The notes: a model not told the origin generated them from the sequence alone. A stretch of DNA of 64,000 bases from Sipunculus nudus (GCA_026874595.1 CM049307.1:30357079-30421078), one strand, 5' to 3'; counted from the first letter of the stretch, positions 26,350 to 40,900 are shown. A program made the numbers and translations.

Positions 26350-29300
26350 AGCATTATCGAAAGTGGTATAAAAATTAAATGTTTAAAAATGTGTACATGC
26401 AGCCCTGCAAGGGCTTTAGTATTCATGTTTGCTGCTAAAATACGTAAAATAAAACGTGATAGATCTATGAACCGATAAACGTGACTTGGTGCCAGCTCTT
26501 TTCACTAAAAAGAGAGCCGTAATTTAGTTTTAGATTTTGCCGCAAGGTGGCACTACCGGTTCTAAGCGTTGCGTCACAGCAGGATCAAGTTTGTTGGCTC
26601 TCTCATCGGGATGAATAAAGTCCTTACCATTGCATCAACTGGACTAGCCTTGTGTACAAATTTTTAGCTAATATATTTTCAGCTGCTCAAACTAATTCTT
26701 TCTGTTTCATGCGTAATTTAAGTATTCCATTTGCTGTAGTAATTTGCATATATACAACTAGCTGATAAACCCGGTATACCGGGGTTTTTACCGGGGTTTG
26801 GGAGATATATTTACTGAGATATTGAATGTTGATTCATTTTTTATTATTAAAGTTAAAAGAAAATATAGATTTTAAGTGGGATACTCTCGGAATACGATAT
26901 GTACAAATATTTTTTACTGTTATTTTGGGGCGCTGTGCTCGTGGCAAACTCATACCCCAGTATGTTTACCTTGAAGACCTGGTCAGTGATGGTTTACATT
27001 GCGAACCGGAATGAAACGCCGAGGCATACAGTGTTTCGTTGATATTTGACTGGTTTCTATCGTTGGGCGTATAAAGAATAGGTTGATGAAAGGAACACAT
27101 GAAAGATTAATTAAATGTACGTTGCTAGGAAACTGTTCCTTAAGAAGGAAACAGAAACATGCATACATCGTAAGTAGCAGAAGCAGATCCATGCAGTTGG
27201 TCCGTATCCCATTTTCAACCACCGCAACCTTTTTTTTCATCGTAACAGAAAAATTTTGAGGCCTGAAACCCCCGCCACCACACCCCAGCCCTGTTCCTGA
27301 AATTGGGACCTTGAATAAGTTTTGTCATTAATCCTCCTGGCTTGTACTCTCCATTTCATAAAGCGAGAAACAGGTGTTTTTCTCTTTTACTGACCACGCA
27401 TGTAGGTCAAATCCCTCATTGAAAGCAAGCGTTTTTCATATGAACAATAGTCCTTAGTGTTAGAGGTTAAGTGACCACAATGCACGCATTCCGGTGATTG
27501 CCGAAGGCAGTTCGGCCATGCTCGGTAAAAAAACGGAAAAATCACTCAAAATTATATGTACATTAAAAATTATTTATTTTCATATCGCCTATGTCACTGC
27601 GGGGATAATAACCTTTCAAATGATGTATGGCACAATATTGTAAACAACGTGGTTTTAGAGAACATTGCGAACAAAAGTCAACCGAATTCCTTTTATAAGT
27701 ATTAGATAATCAGGGCATTGCATGAATGGCTTATGTGGAACAGCTAATTTCACATACTGTATTTCTTTTCTCAAAACCTCGATCACGATAATCAAAAACA
27801 TGGGGTTTATATATTCTCTCAATGATGGCAATTAAAAATGTTTTGAGATTATACGTGTGTGACTTTCGGTAGCAGTTTTATAGCCTATCTGGATTGCGCT
27901 GTTTATTGACGCCAGATGGTACAGGCCAGAGTAGACTGGTGACCTAATAGTGCTCAGGTCTCAAAACGACCAAGAATAGAGCATATGTAAGTAACATATA
28001 TTTTTGTTTGGTGCGGTTGCATCAATAAACTATGGTTTTGGGTCATCCAATTTCATATACCTATTGAATTTATAGATTAATTTTTTTTAATTATTTTTAT
28101 AAAATGTTCACAAATTATATTGAGTGACCTACCGTTTTGATGGTGCAGTAATTTGAACGTCAGAAGCAAGAGAGGCGTTGCCAGAGCGGTGCCATAGGGG
28201 GCCATACCCCCCCCCCCCCATCTAACATTGCATGTTAACTTCCAGACACTATATTCCGACTGTCACGAAGTTAATCGTGTCATGCGGGTATGTTTACTCT
28301 ATTTTGTTTAATTTTGGCATCTATTCATGGTTTTAGATGTATTTTTGTATCTGTTGTGAGGAAATTCGGTTCGCCGAACACGGTCATTGTGTCATGAGAC
28401 AATGGGTGATTTCCATAGGGGTCGGTGTTTCGGGTTGAGTTATGTTAATTTGGCGCTCTCTGGCAGGTGGCATCGTTGCGGTGGTATGGTTCCCCGCCTA
28501 TTTACTATTCAGCGTGCTGATGAATATTGATGAGCCTCAGGAGCAAAGCGGGTCCGGGGCATTTTATGAGACTTATGAATATGGATGAGCCTTCAGGGTA
28601 AAAGGGTTTAAAAAAATTAAAATTTAAAAGGGTTGCATACACACAGTGGTCATTCAGTCTTCGGTGTCCAGATGTGCAGAAGTGCAGCCGCCTGTCCAGT
28701 CCAGCTATGTGAAACTCATTCTAATAATAAACATTTTTTGTCACTCATTTCATTAGTGCCATGAAATCTGATTCTATTGTTTAAAATATTAAAATTGTGA
28801 CAAGAATATTTGTCAGAATTTGAAGTTATCTTTTATTTAAGCCTCAACTGTCTCACACTAATATTCAATTTTACATAATTGCATGCATGCGTCTTAATAT
28901 AAACATATCCCTGACACTGAAAAATCCAATACACAACTCTGCCTCTTTTAGAAAATTTATTGAAGAAGCTTCCATGAAATTTGTGATATTTTATACTCTT
29001 TACAATTCGTAGCGCATGATATATTATCTGTATATATTTGGCTTGTAAATATTAACGGGTACATTTTGATATCACAATATGTATATAAAACGTAACCTAT
29101 ATGTCACACTTTCAAGTAGCATCATATTTTGTTACTAATAGTTCAAAATATGTCTTTTCCTGAATCAAAGAAATCCTCTTAGTGCAGGTAAATCAACGTC
29201 TAACTGAATGAGTTTAAAATCAAATGTATATAACTATAGTAAGAAGATGCGTATCTTAAGGTATATTGGAATAACCCACGCGTACATTCAGTCGGTTTAA

Positions 29301-31933
29301 ATGTTCAACAATGTTTATCATTTTGCTGTTTGGTAAACATCGCTATTACAGTTACAGCATCTGGAAACGTGATAAGAACTTTAACGAATTGGGGAGCACC
29401 TAAAGGAGCGCATACCGCCGCCAACACGGAATGTTTAACAAATTCACCTTCTCAGTCCCACCTATATAACTCTGTTATATAACATATATCATTAGTTTCA
29501 GCAGAGATAAAGTTCATGTCAAGCCACTAAGATAAAGTATACACACTATATTGAGTAAATGCAAATAACGTTAACCAGGGTAATACCAGCAAATGTGCCA
29601 TGGAAACATAATATAACATGCACTAATACAAACAATTAACGTAAAAATAGTATTATGCAGCATCATTATTATACACACAAATTATCTATGGAGGATACAA
29701 TTAATTTAAAATGTTTACAAACAAGATTTACATGTTTTTCATTGAATAGATCCATTATATCTCCATGATGAATGAACAACAGTTATCAGTAGTATAACTA
29801 AATACAAAATATGTGCGGTGGCGTCAATATTATCTTCAAGAGGGTGGGGGGGGGGATGACTCGGAGGACTTTCAAAGTGGGATTTTTTTATGAACACACA
29901 CTCACAGACACACACACACACACACATATATATATCGTGTAAATGGCGTGACACATTTCAAATATATATGAATTATATATATATAAGATTTAAACAAATA
30001 CTTTTTAAGTAATATGTTTCCCCTATAGGTTACTCCTGAACAAGGTATAGATATAAGCAATTATACATATTAAAATCAGAAATTGAACCAAAATATATCA
30101 TTCTAATTAATTAGTTTCCTTTCCAATATATAAATATTATTCTCTGAATATGGGGGGGGGGGGGGTAATTACATTTACCATCCCTCCTTGCCAGCAGTGG
30201 AGGGATATATATTCCCCATCCCCCTATATTGACGCCCCTGCATATGTGTAAGTATAATCAATATATAAACAACATATTCACGAATATATAGTACCAACGG
30301 TTAGAAATACCAGATTGCTAATACGTATCAATACATTGTTGAAAGAACGGTGACTCTAACATATCAAGTTATTAAATCAGGAGATCGAATGGGTGAAACA
30401 ATGGGATACCTGAAAATATGTCACCATTAGTAAATTCAGTAAAACCGCTATTGCATCTCAGCGCATCCCTTGTGTTCACATAGTGAAACGCGTTTATATA
30501 TAACGTTTAAGTAAGGTACTCAAATTGGATAATTCATTTGTATATTCTTATACATTTGAGCGGATTGTCAGCGAGAATACATCAGTTTTACTGCGTTGAG
30601 CTTAAATATGTTTAAAGCAAACGTTTTATCGAAAAGATAGATGTTTAAACGTCTAAATCGTTCAATGTTCGAATCCTAGATGGCACTGAGAAGAAAAAGT
30701 GTTTTTTCACCGTAAATGACAATAATCTTGCTAAGAGGTATCCCATAGTTTTAGCATAAAAGAGCAACGACGACATTAATGTAAATACATTGACCGTTTA
30801 AGATAACTAAGCTTTTGAGCGTTTTTTTTTTTTTTTTTTTTTGGAAAGACACTGCCTTTCAATACCTGGTCCAGCATGGCTAATAAATGAAGAACCAAAG
30901 TACATTTTCCAAATGTTTCTAATTTGGCTTTCTAATTAGTCATTCTAGTGACAGAAATGACGCAGCTGAAAATGGTAGAATTATAACATTTCAAGGTAAA
31001 TTTGCCAGCGAGGTTTTTTTTTAACTTTTTTCAAGTAAATCTATTTAACTTAACCGATGGATACCTGTCCTTTTTCTTACTATAAATTCCACATGCGTAT
31101 CTTAATTCCGAAAAGTTATGTAGCTATTTAAGCCATGCGGCTTATGTACGCCCAGATTTGGTTTTGCACAAAATAGGGAGCGAGAATACGCAACTTTGAA
31201 TATAGGTTATCGATCTGTGCACGTAATATAAGCGCTTTTGAAATGTATGTAGAACGACAATGAAAGCATACACAATGATAAATATAACGATGGAATTTGA
31301 TTTCCAAAGTTTAAGGTAGAAGATATAGGGTCAGATAAAACAGAAGGAGACCAGCTTGGAAGCTATCCAATTATAAACTTTCAGCGAACGATATTCCTAG
31401 ACTGAAGTTATCAATATAAGTGGAATCCGCGTACTACACTATGTGATTGGTTCTATTGCTGCAGTTCTTCCGGATCAACATCACCTGTACTGCCGCCCTG
31501 CATAAAACCATTCATTAAAGTCAGATTTGTCATTAGGGACATATGTTAGTGAAACAAACTAAGCTCGCAAATACTAAGCAGGTGCCCACTATTTTCAGAC
31601 TACACTCGTTTCAGATCTCGTTACAGATCCGCTGTTTTTTAGCACATTTTTCGGTGTGTCAACGCCACATCTGGAATAGTGCCAGGTATGAGACCAATGA
31701 CAGCGGGCCCAGGGTGTCGTCGATTTTAAACTTTGAACTGGATGCAAATGCGATACCACGCTCTCATTGGTCTGACTACAATTGTTTGCCCAGTGCCAGC
31801 CCTTGTGGTGAGACCCGGAAAATCTTGCTAAACAAAACAGCTTTTAAAACGAAGGAGATCTGGTACGACTGCTGTGTATAACCGCTGGGTGAGGAGATAA
31901 GCGTCAGACCTGGCCTAGTGCATCATCAGCAGT
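26350..31933. other. Convergent intergenic region between PARP3 and the ARM-TIR-SAM gene
   Basis: The two genes end towards each other here. Contents: a GCCGCAAGGTGGCACTACC repeat copy at about 26440-26590, a C run near 28208, a (CA)n/(TA)n tract near 29899-29935, G runs near 29845 and 30152-30165, and a T run near 30824-30842. A plus-strand 112-codon ORF at 31543-31881 has no recognised similarity. No supported gene. Confidence 0.45.
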
Positions 31934-34900
31934 CTAATCCAGGTCATTCAGGGCTTGTGTGAACCGAACCAGATCAGTCAACTTCGTAAATATTTCTCCT
32001 TTCATTTGACTGTAGAAGAAGTCTGGTGCCTGAAAAAAAATGATAAAAAATGTAACATTTACTCGGTTATCAATTACGTTATGCCTTAATTAAAAGCCAT
32101 CTATAATACAAGGTAATGTGAATACAAAATTATTTTTAGACTGCGGGACAGGACTGAGGTCTTAAAATATAGGTGCAATGGTTTGACAATGAGCTATATG
32201 AAAATGAACTAAATAATTTCATAAATATCTTGTAAAGAACGTCTATTCTAAGCTATATTTCCACAAAGATTTATCATTAAAGTAGTACAATCTTAATTTT
32301 TTTTACATTAGTAAGATTGTACTACATTAATGATTAATGACTAAAAAATGTTTAACCCATTGTTCAAAATAATAAATTATTTTCAAAATGGCATGCATAT
32401 TTTATCTATTTATGCATTCTTGGTGAGTACGTCTTGCTGAATGTGTTTCGTGTACGTCAATGGCCTTTAGGAAAGTGGACTGTCATCAGTATAGTGGCCG
32501 TTTTGGAAGAACTTTTGACGAAAGTGACGAAGCTGCATTTTGTGACTTAAAGAATTCATTTTCTCATGATTTTCTCGTTTTAATCCGACCATTTCTTAAC
32601 TTGTTTGTAAAAATGGCGGATTTGGTAATATCAATCTTTACACAATTAGCCTTAGAGTTTAGTTACCTCTGGATATTGAGCTTCATAATTGATGCCAGTA
32701 ATAATAAAATTATTATAATAATTAATAATGTGTCCTGTCACCGTTTGAGATGCGGCCTTTAGAGACTAGCGTTGGAGGTAGGTTATTTTCACAAGTACTT
32801 CAGTAGTTTTACCATAAGTAATCTAAGACCTGACTACTACATTTTAATAGGTAATAGCAGTTTAGCAAGTTTGGGGTAGATATCAGGATTTTAGTAGGTT
32901 TTAGATTAGGTACCAGTGTAGTGTTTTAAGGCACCAGTCCAGAAGAACGGAGACGAGGTCGCTAATGGCAGCTGAGAAGGGCAAATTCTGAGGCAACACT
33001 GGTCGTTTTTGAGCGTTCGAGACGGTTTTGTAGCTGATTGGTGTGCGAGTTGACTGCTGTGAGGCAGCGGTTTGACCGTCTCGGTTGTTTCTTTCCCTTC
33101 CTCAAGCAAAACTCCCCCCCCCCCCCCCCCCCCCGGCCTAATTTCTGACGCTTGGGTTATCGACCAGCCAGGATTAAAAATCGGGCCTGTATCCCCGGGA
33201 AAGCGTAATACATGCTTGGGAAGCCGGTAAAACACGGTACATTGGCGCCTGATCGTGAGGCTAGGCTGAATGTTCTGGCTGAGTCTGCATGACAGCTTGT
33301 GAGAGGCAGGAACAAGCCGGCTAGTCTAGGTGATATCACACTTGGTTGGCTGTTGTATCCCACAGCAATTGGGGAGATTCCCAATTAATTGAATAATTGA
33401 CAGTAAATTAATTGCCAGGTGAGTAACAAGATATAACTTGTCAGCAGTTGGACAAAATTGCATTGTTTTCAACTGTGTTAATATTTAACAGGCGAAAAAG
33501 CCATACGGGCTGATGTTGTGATAAACAAAACCACAGCCTCAGTCTGAGACTCAGAGTGAGGTAGCGTGTATTGTTAAAGATCTTGTGATGGAGCAGAAAA
33601 TTATCCGTAAATTACATTTAATTTTATTTTTGTGAGTTAATTAACTGTCAGCAATAATACTTTATGTTGACACTAAAGTGTTAAATCATTGATTACACTG
33701 TGATTGGTAATGATCTGGTTAGGGTGTCTGTAAGTTGTAATAGGGGAGACTTTTCCCGCGACCTGAGGTACACACACTAAATAGCATAATCCGGTTCATT
33801 TTGTTGTATTTCGTTACAATTTTGGCACAATTGTACATACAAATGTACTGATAGTTGTGTATTGTTCTGGAAAATACATATAAATATACATTTGTATAGG
33901 TCGATTACCAGATAGTATATTATATGATAAATTAGAAACCTTGTGAGAACACAGTGTATATAGTTGAGGATGACAAGGCAAAGTGAACAGTGGTTAGATT
34001 GGGTGACACCTGGTGAGCGTGATGAGCACTAACCCCTTGTAGAACCTAAGTCGTACCCAACTACCGATTAGACAGGATTTGGACGTGAAGCCCGACAAAC
34101 CTATTTTTGATGGATGGGCTATCGGCTGGACAGGGTATAAACCTGCTTCTTGAGGGAACAGGCAACACCAGCAGCAAGAACGGTGCACGAGAGCTCCGTG
34201 CCATCAATACAAATGATGCCATTATCGCCAGACTCAGCATATGGGAGACCCCCATCAAGAAACAAAAAGAACCAGATAAGTTTGATGGCGACCGAATAGA
34301 ATGGGCAGATTTCGGGATTCATTTCGAAAGTGAACGGCTGGACGGAAGCCGAAAAAGCCCTGCAGCTCGCTACATGTTTAAGGGGTAAAGAAGGGGTAAA
34401 ACATAGAGATAACCCTTGGATGACACCGCAAATCCATAGCATTATAAAGCTCAGAGACAGATTACACAGATGCGCTGTAAAACACAAATCTCACATTCTC
34501 TTCTTTAAGTATAGAAGAATTAGAAACATGGTAACTACGCTTATAAGATCGACGAAAACTGCTTATTTCAGACATAACATCGATAATAACTATAATAATA
34601 TCAAAGGTATGTGGAGCGCTCTTAAAAAAGTATTACCTGGTTCCTCATCAGCTAAACCTGGAGATTGCGATATATCATGTGAAGAGTTTAATGAGTATTT
34701 CAGTACCATAGGTGATATATTAGCGGTAAATTTTAAGGCATCCGAAACCCGCCCAGTTCGGTCGTTGAATACTACAGAGTCCCGTTTCAAATTTTCTATA
34801 TTACTATCGCAGGATATACAGAAAGATTTACTTGCACTTCCACCTAAACACACTCTGGATATAATCGATATGGACATCACATTACTCCAAATGGCTTCGC

Positions 34901-37900
34901 AGCTCATTAGTCCTATGTTATGGTATCTATTTAATCTATCACTATATAACGCCACGTACCCGCTTGACTGGAAAACAGCTCGAATTACTCCAGTATATAA
35001 AGGAAAAGGCGATAAAGCAAATAAGAGTAATTACAGACCCATATCAATAATACCTCACATTGCGAAACTATTTGAAAAAGCTGTACAAAGGCAACTAATC
35101 AGGTTTATCATAAATAGCAATAATATTTCAGAAAGTCAGCACGCATATCTGCCTGGAAAATCTACTGTAACGGCTCTTGGTAAATTTTCAAATGACGTAT
35201 ATAAAACTATGGATCAGGGTAAAGTAACTGCTGCTTGTTTTTTCGACCTAACCAAAGGATTTGATACCATAAATCATAAAAGATTATTGGAAAAGTTGTT
35301 CGTTTTTGGTTTTGATAAGAAAACAGTTGCCTGGTTTCAATCTTACCTCCATGATCGCCTACAGATCGTAAAATACAATAACAATCTATCAAATGCTGCT
35401 GTTGTTAATGTAGGTGTTCCTCAGGGTACGGTTCTCGGCCCAATTCTATTTTTGATATATATAAATGATCTTCCAAATGTGCTAAATACTGATGGTATTG
35501 TAATGTACGCTGATGATGTCACTGTATATTGCCATGGTAAAAATGTTGTAGAAGCTGAGATTAAATTACAGCGAGTAGTAAATCAAGTGACCACCTGGTA
35601 CGACGAAAACCTGCTTACTCTGAATTATAATAAATCTAATGTTATGCTACTTGGAAATCTTCATAGAATTGCTGATCACAAACTCAAGATATCAATATTA
35701 GATACAACATTACTTTGTTCTAATAAGATTAATCTACTTGGCGTTATAATAGATGCTAATTTATCCTGGAAACCACATGTTCACTCTCTATCCGAAAAAC
35801 TATCTCAAAAGATAGGAGTTCTTTACCGAATATCAAGCTATCTGTCTATGCAATCTCTTACTAAGGTTTATGCAACTATAATTCAGCCTCATATTGACTA
35901 TGCCCTAAGCATTTGGGGTTGTTCATTATTGTCTACCAATGATACGGTACAGAAAATACAAAACAGAGCTGCCCGCATTATATCCAAAAACTATGACAGA
36001 AATGTTGATTCTATAACCATAGTAAATGAACTGGGTTGGTTGAATATACGTCAACGCTATATGTATTCTGTTGCAGTACTTATGTATAAATGTGTTTGTT
36101 CAATAGCTCCTGGTTTACAAGAGAATAATTTTCACTTTGTCAATGAAGCTCACAATCATCAAACCCGAGCTGCTGTGAGCAATGATTTAGTCGTTCCTAA
36201 ACCTAGAACAAACTATCTGAAAAAAATCTTTACTATATATGGGGCCAAAAATATGGAATAGTTTATCAAATGAATCTAAGTCAGCCATAACTTGTGCATC
36301 TTTTAAGAGACGACTCAAATTGGAAATTTTAGCAACTGTATGTTCTATATGACACGTTATATTTGCATAAATTTGCGTTTTATACATGTAACACTCATTC
36401 TTCTATCATTTCATAGATCATACAATAACTGTAAATTAATTTCATACGTATTTAACTGAATCTAACAATGATCAAGTCCATAAATGCTAGAGATTATTGT
36501 AATATTATTGGTTCGTATGCCTCGCATATTTGCATGTATATATATACTGATCTAATGTGATATTTTAGTTTACTCTTTCTGTCTATAGATGTATATATTG
36601 ATATACTTTCTTAACTCTCTTTATATGCTTTTATGATTTGAGTCCATATGTTCATGTTTATATTTAGTCATGGTATTATTTTATGCATTGTATTGATAGT
36701 TTAGTCATTGTATGTTTTATATGTACTGATACAGGGCACCAAGTAAGACCAGTTTAATTTAAACTGATTGGTTTTCCCTGTATAAACATAATGTAAAACA
36801 TAAAACATAAAGAAAAATGGATACTTAGTGAAGTATCTGCTTAGAAACGACATGGTTACTCGACCCTGAAGGATGCCTTTTGCTAACTGGTTCGGTCCAC
36901 CGTGAAAAGAGAGCGCATTCCGGGCGATGTTCCGCGAGCGATAGAGAAGCGCAAAAAGGAAACCTTAAAGGATACGGATGTGAGGTCTCTCGTCTTTCCC
37001 AGAGGGCATACCCAAGTTTTGGCAGAGACGCCTTAGAATTAATAGCCAGAGACTAGTTTGTTAGAGGGTCGAGCGATATTAAGATGAAGAAACATGTAGA
37101 TCCCAGTTGTCGATCCAGTCTGTTGCAAGCTGGTAGCCTCACAACCTAATATGAGTCATTTGAGGAAGGTGAAATTGTCCGGCCAGGTCGCAAGTTCCGA
37201 CCAAGGTCAGCTCCGGTAGATGTCCTGGGTACGCGAACTGATGAAAAGATAACATAGCTTCAAGAGCAAGACAAAAGAGCAAAATGACACCGCTCAAGCA
37301 AGAGATGACAGGCTTGCACCTAGAAAGAATAACTTTGGATGTCGTGTGACCCCTGTTGAAGTCGCGATCCGGGATCAGTACATTTTGGTGATAGGTGACT
37401 GCTTCACCAAGTGGACAGGGGCCTATGCACCTAACTTATCATACGGCAAAGACTGTCGCTTGGGTAGTCGTGGATTAGTGGATCTGTAGGCTAGGAGTGC
37501 CTCGGGTCATCCACACTGATCAGGGGAAAGACTTCGAAAGCTATTTCTTCAAAGAGATGTGCCGTCTGCTAGACATCCAGAAAACAAAGACGACACCCTA
37601 TCACCCGCAGTCTGATGGGATGATAGAGAGATTTAACCGAACGGTGGCACAGATGCTTGCAGCTTTCGTGAGAGAGAAGAAGCGCGAATTGGACGAGTAT
37701 CTGCCATACTTGACACTGGCTTACCGGAGTACAATACATGAGAGCACTGGTGTCACGCCGAACCTATTGACATCATAGCTGGACATTCCCCTGTCCATGT
37801 ATCCAAATGTTCAGTAGCATCCACCGAGTGGTTGCGTGATGCCCTGGCTTCTGCATTTGCTTATGCTAGGAGGCACCAGCACAAGCAGCCAACCGACGAA

Positions 37901-40900
37901 AAACAGCAGTACGATCGTCAGGCTACTGAACAAGGTTTCACCGAAGGAGACTGGGTCTACTGGTTTTACCCGCCCGCCGCACACGACAAGTTCGGTTCTG
38001 GATGGGTATGTCCCTAAAGGAAAGTCCAGCGAGTGATTGATTTGCTGTACAAAATCCAGTTGTCAGCTAGGTCGAAGCCGAAAGTGTTCCATGTGGATCA
38101 ATTGAGAATGTATCAACAAGGGAACGACGGAGACGATCCTTGGTATAAGCACATATCAAACTACGACCAAGTGGTGCTAGAACCAGAGATGAGTGGAGAT
38201 GAATCCAACCTGAGCTCGGAGTCGGTTGATGAATACAGTGGTAGAGAGACTCCCATTTGTGCTATTGAGGTCGACGTTAGAGATACAGGAAAGGAGGCAG
38301 GACGAGTTGTGCGTGCACACCAAGCTTAGTTGTTTCTTTTTGCTTGTTGTTTAATCTAGATATATGCTTAAATACTTTATTGATGTCGCCCTCGAACCAA
38401 CTGCATGAACCTGTTTCTTTGGAAGGGTAGTTAGTTACTTATTGATGTTAATCTGTTTGTCATTTTTGGTAATTTTAATGCTTTTGTTCAGCTGGCAGCT
38501 GAAAAAGGCGAATTCTGAGGGAACGCTGGTTGTTTTGGATCTTCGAGACGGTGCTATAGCTAATTGGTCTGCTAGTTTACTGCTGGGAGGTAGCGGCGAC
38601 AGACTGAGAACCCTCTGTAAGTTGTGTTTTAAACTTATTGTTACCATTGACCGTCTCGGTTGTTTCTCTCTCTCTCTCAAACAAATCTCTCTTCTCCCCC
38701 CCCCCCCAATTTATGACGCTTGGGTTTTCGCCCAGCAACCGTTAAATATCGGGGCCTGTAACCACGGGAAATTGTAATACCGGCTTGGAAACCGGTAAAA
38801 TACATACAGGCTTGTAGGATTATGGTAGGATTACTCCGTCAGATAATCACTTCATGTTAACTTCATTTGATGAAAACAGAATTAAAGTCTATAAAGGAGA
38901 ATAACAATAATGAACCTTCAGTCCTAATATCTAGAAAAACTAAGATGAAAGGAAGAAATTTGTTAAATTGGGCCATTCCATTTGCGAATATATGTATTAA
39001 AAACATTAAAGTGCACATTACATTTGCCGTAAGCTTACTTAGTGCAATGTTAAGTTTATATCTGTCAAGTAGTCATCAAACAGGAATGAATGTCTAAACT
39101 ATATCATATCATAGGTGACGCTCTAAAAAGTGATAAATGAAGGGCAATAAGCTTTGTCAAAATTAATTCAGTATGATATCAGAGTAATCATACGGTTGGA
39201 ATTAATTTACGATTTTCGAGAGGTTTTTGCCAAAAATAAAACCTTTGTATTTCTGAGCAGCTCTGTTTTATTTCTGATCAACATGCCGGCACAGGTTTAT
39301 TGGAATCAATTCATTTGCGCTGACGTATGACTTGCCTTATCTCGCATATCCTTTACCCCCAACAAAATCGTCCCATCATAATCTTCAAAGTGATCCTTAT
39401 ATCTGGAACCCAAAAGGAAATGGCAATTCATCTAACATCCTTACAAAATCCATTTGCTATATTTTTCATTTATGAAATAAATTTTTGGCTCAGCTGATGG
39501 GGCTGGTCTTTTTCTCAATCAACCCGTGTGGTGGTTGCAAAAATTCGTCGAAACCATTATAGCTAGAATGTGTTTAGGTTTAGGACCAGACAGGTCGAAA
39601 CATTTGATCATCTCGTAAAACCAATTTGATGTCACATTCTTGCAAACTACAGGGTTTTGGAAATATCAAAGACATACGTACTCCTGTTACAGTTCAAACT
39701 TGATTTAGCATAATTTTAGTGTTTGATCATGAATTATAAAATTTAGATAAATGAAATAATTATCCCTTGTTCAAACATACTCCTATGATTATGCATAAAT
39801 TGAGTAAATAGATCCAACCAGATCTAATAAAAAGAACAGTTGTTCAATTTAACTATTCATGGCCGATTCTGACTACCTAATTTCTGGTTCTCAAAGATGA
39901 CCTGCATCTTGATCTTGGACTGCTGTATAAGTTGCAGAAGATAATAGAATCATCTACAGTTTGTTTTACGCTAAAGTAATTGTATATTTAAGAAGTATTT
40001 GTGTGGATATTAATGTTCTCTTTTACCTCGTTACATTAAAGTGCTTACTCGTCAAGGCCATGTGTGCTTAACCAGTTCTTTATGTCAGCCGCTTTCCAAG
40101 AGGCGGCATTGGGTTTCACCTGCTTTGACGGCTTGGCACTCAAATGACTTCCAGTTTGCGCTTGTATTGGGCCTTAAAGAATAAAAAAAAATTAAAAAAA
40201 AAAAAAAAAAAAAAAACACTGAGGCAATTAACGAATTCATATCAATGAAAGCATGTAAAGTGTGAAAGCTAAATATCTTGAGGTATATTGAGTAAAGGAA
40301 ACAGTTCCTGATATTCTGATACGGTTGAGAGATCTTTGATGACTTTGCTTTGGTGTTCAAGCACTAGGGATCTATACCATTTGTATGTGTGTGAAGCACA
40401 TTGCGTCATTCAAGTCTGTTGCAAGTCTGTTCATATTAATACAATGTAAATATTTACCATCTAGAGTATCCGCGTCTGGCGTAATAATGTTATTCAGCTC
40501 CTTTTTCAAATCCTGACAGGAGACGTCTAACATAGTTATGCCGAAACACCGAATGTAGAGTTTGACCCCGACGATCAGGCCCAGCCAGCCGTCAGGTTTA
40601 TAATTGCGCTGCACCATCAACGGGATAATTGGGATGCGACAGTTGTATGCGTACTCTGCCTCTAGAGTAACATAAGAATATATAAACCGAAAGGATTTCA
40701 AGGTTTAATAACAATTTGGGAGAGAGTGAGAGACGACAGTGATGAAACACGAGTAGTTTGAAATAGTTGATGCACACGTGGACACGTGCGTAAGATTATT
40801 ATTACTATAACTTCAGAAACTGTTACTTCAGAATAAATTACAAAATAGATAAATACTTATGTACTTAATGTAGGTTAATAATGTTTTTGTTTCAAGTATG

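Larger units (their letters stand above)
32967..38808 (+). mobile_element. Decayed Ty3/gypsy LTR retrotransposon with a LINE nested inside
   Basis: Two related flanks (32967-33241 and 38494-38806) bracket gypsy-type gag and integrase remnants. A LINE interrupts the gag region, and protease, reverse transcriptase and RNase H of the gypsy are gone. The whole lies in the last intron of the ARM-TIR-SAM gene (39357 to 32029), antisense to it. The flanks are visibly diverged with an indel, so the gypsy insertion is old. Confidence 0.8.

Noticed and set aside
31543-31881. 112-codon plus-strand ORF next to the 3' end of the ARM-TIR-SAM gene
   Set aside because: No motif or similarity recognised; lies opposite the probable 3' UTR.
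34119-34487. Minus-strand ORFs of 121-122 codons at 34119-34487 and 34590-34955
   Set aside because: Antisense shadows of gypsy gag and the LINE reverse transcriptase.
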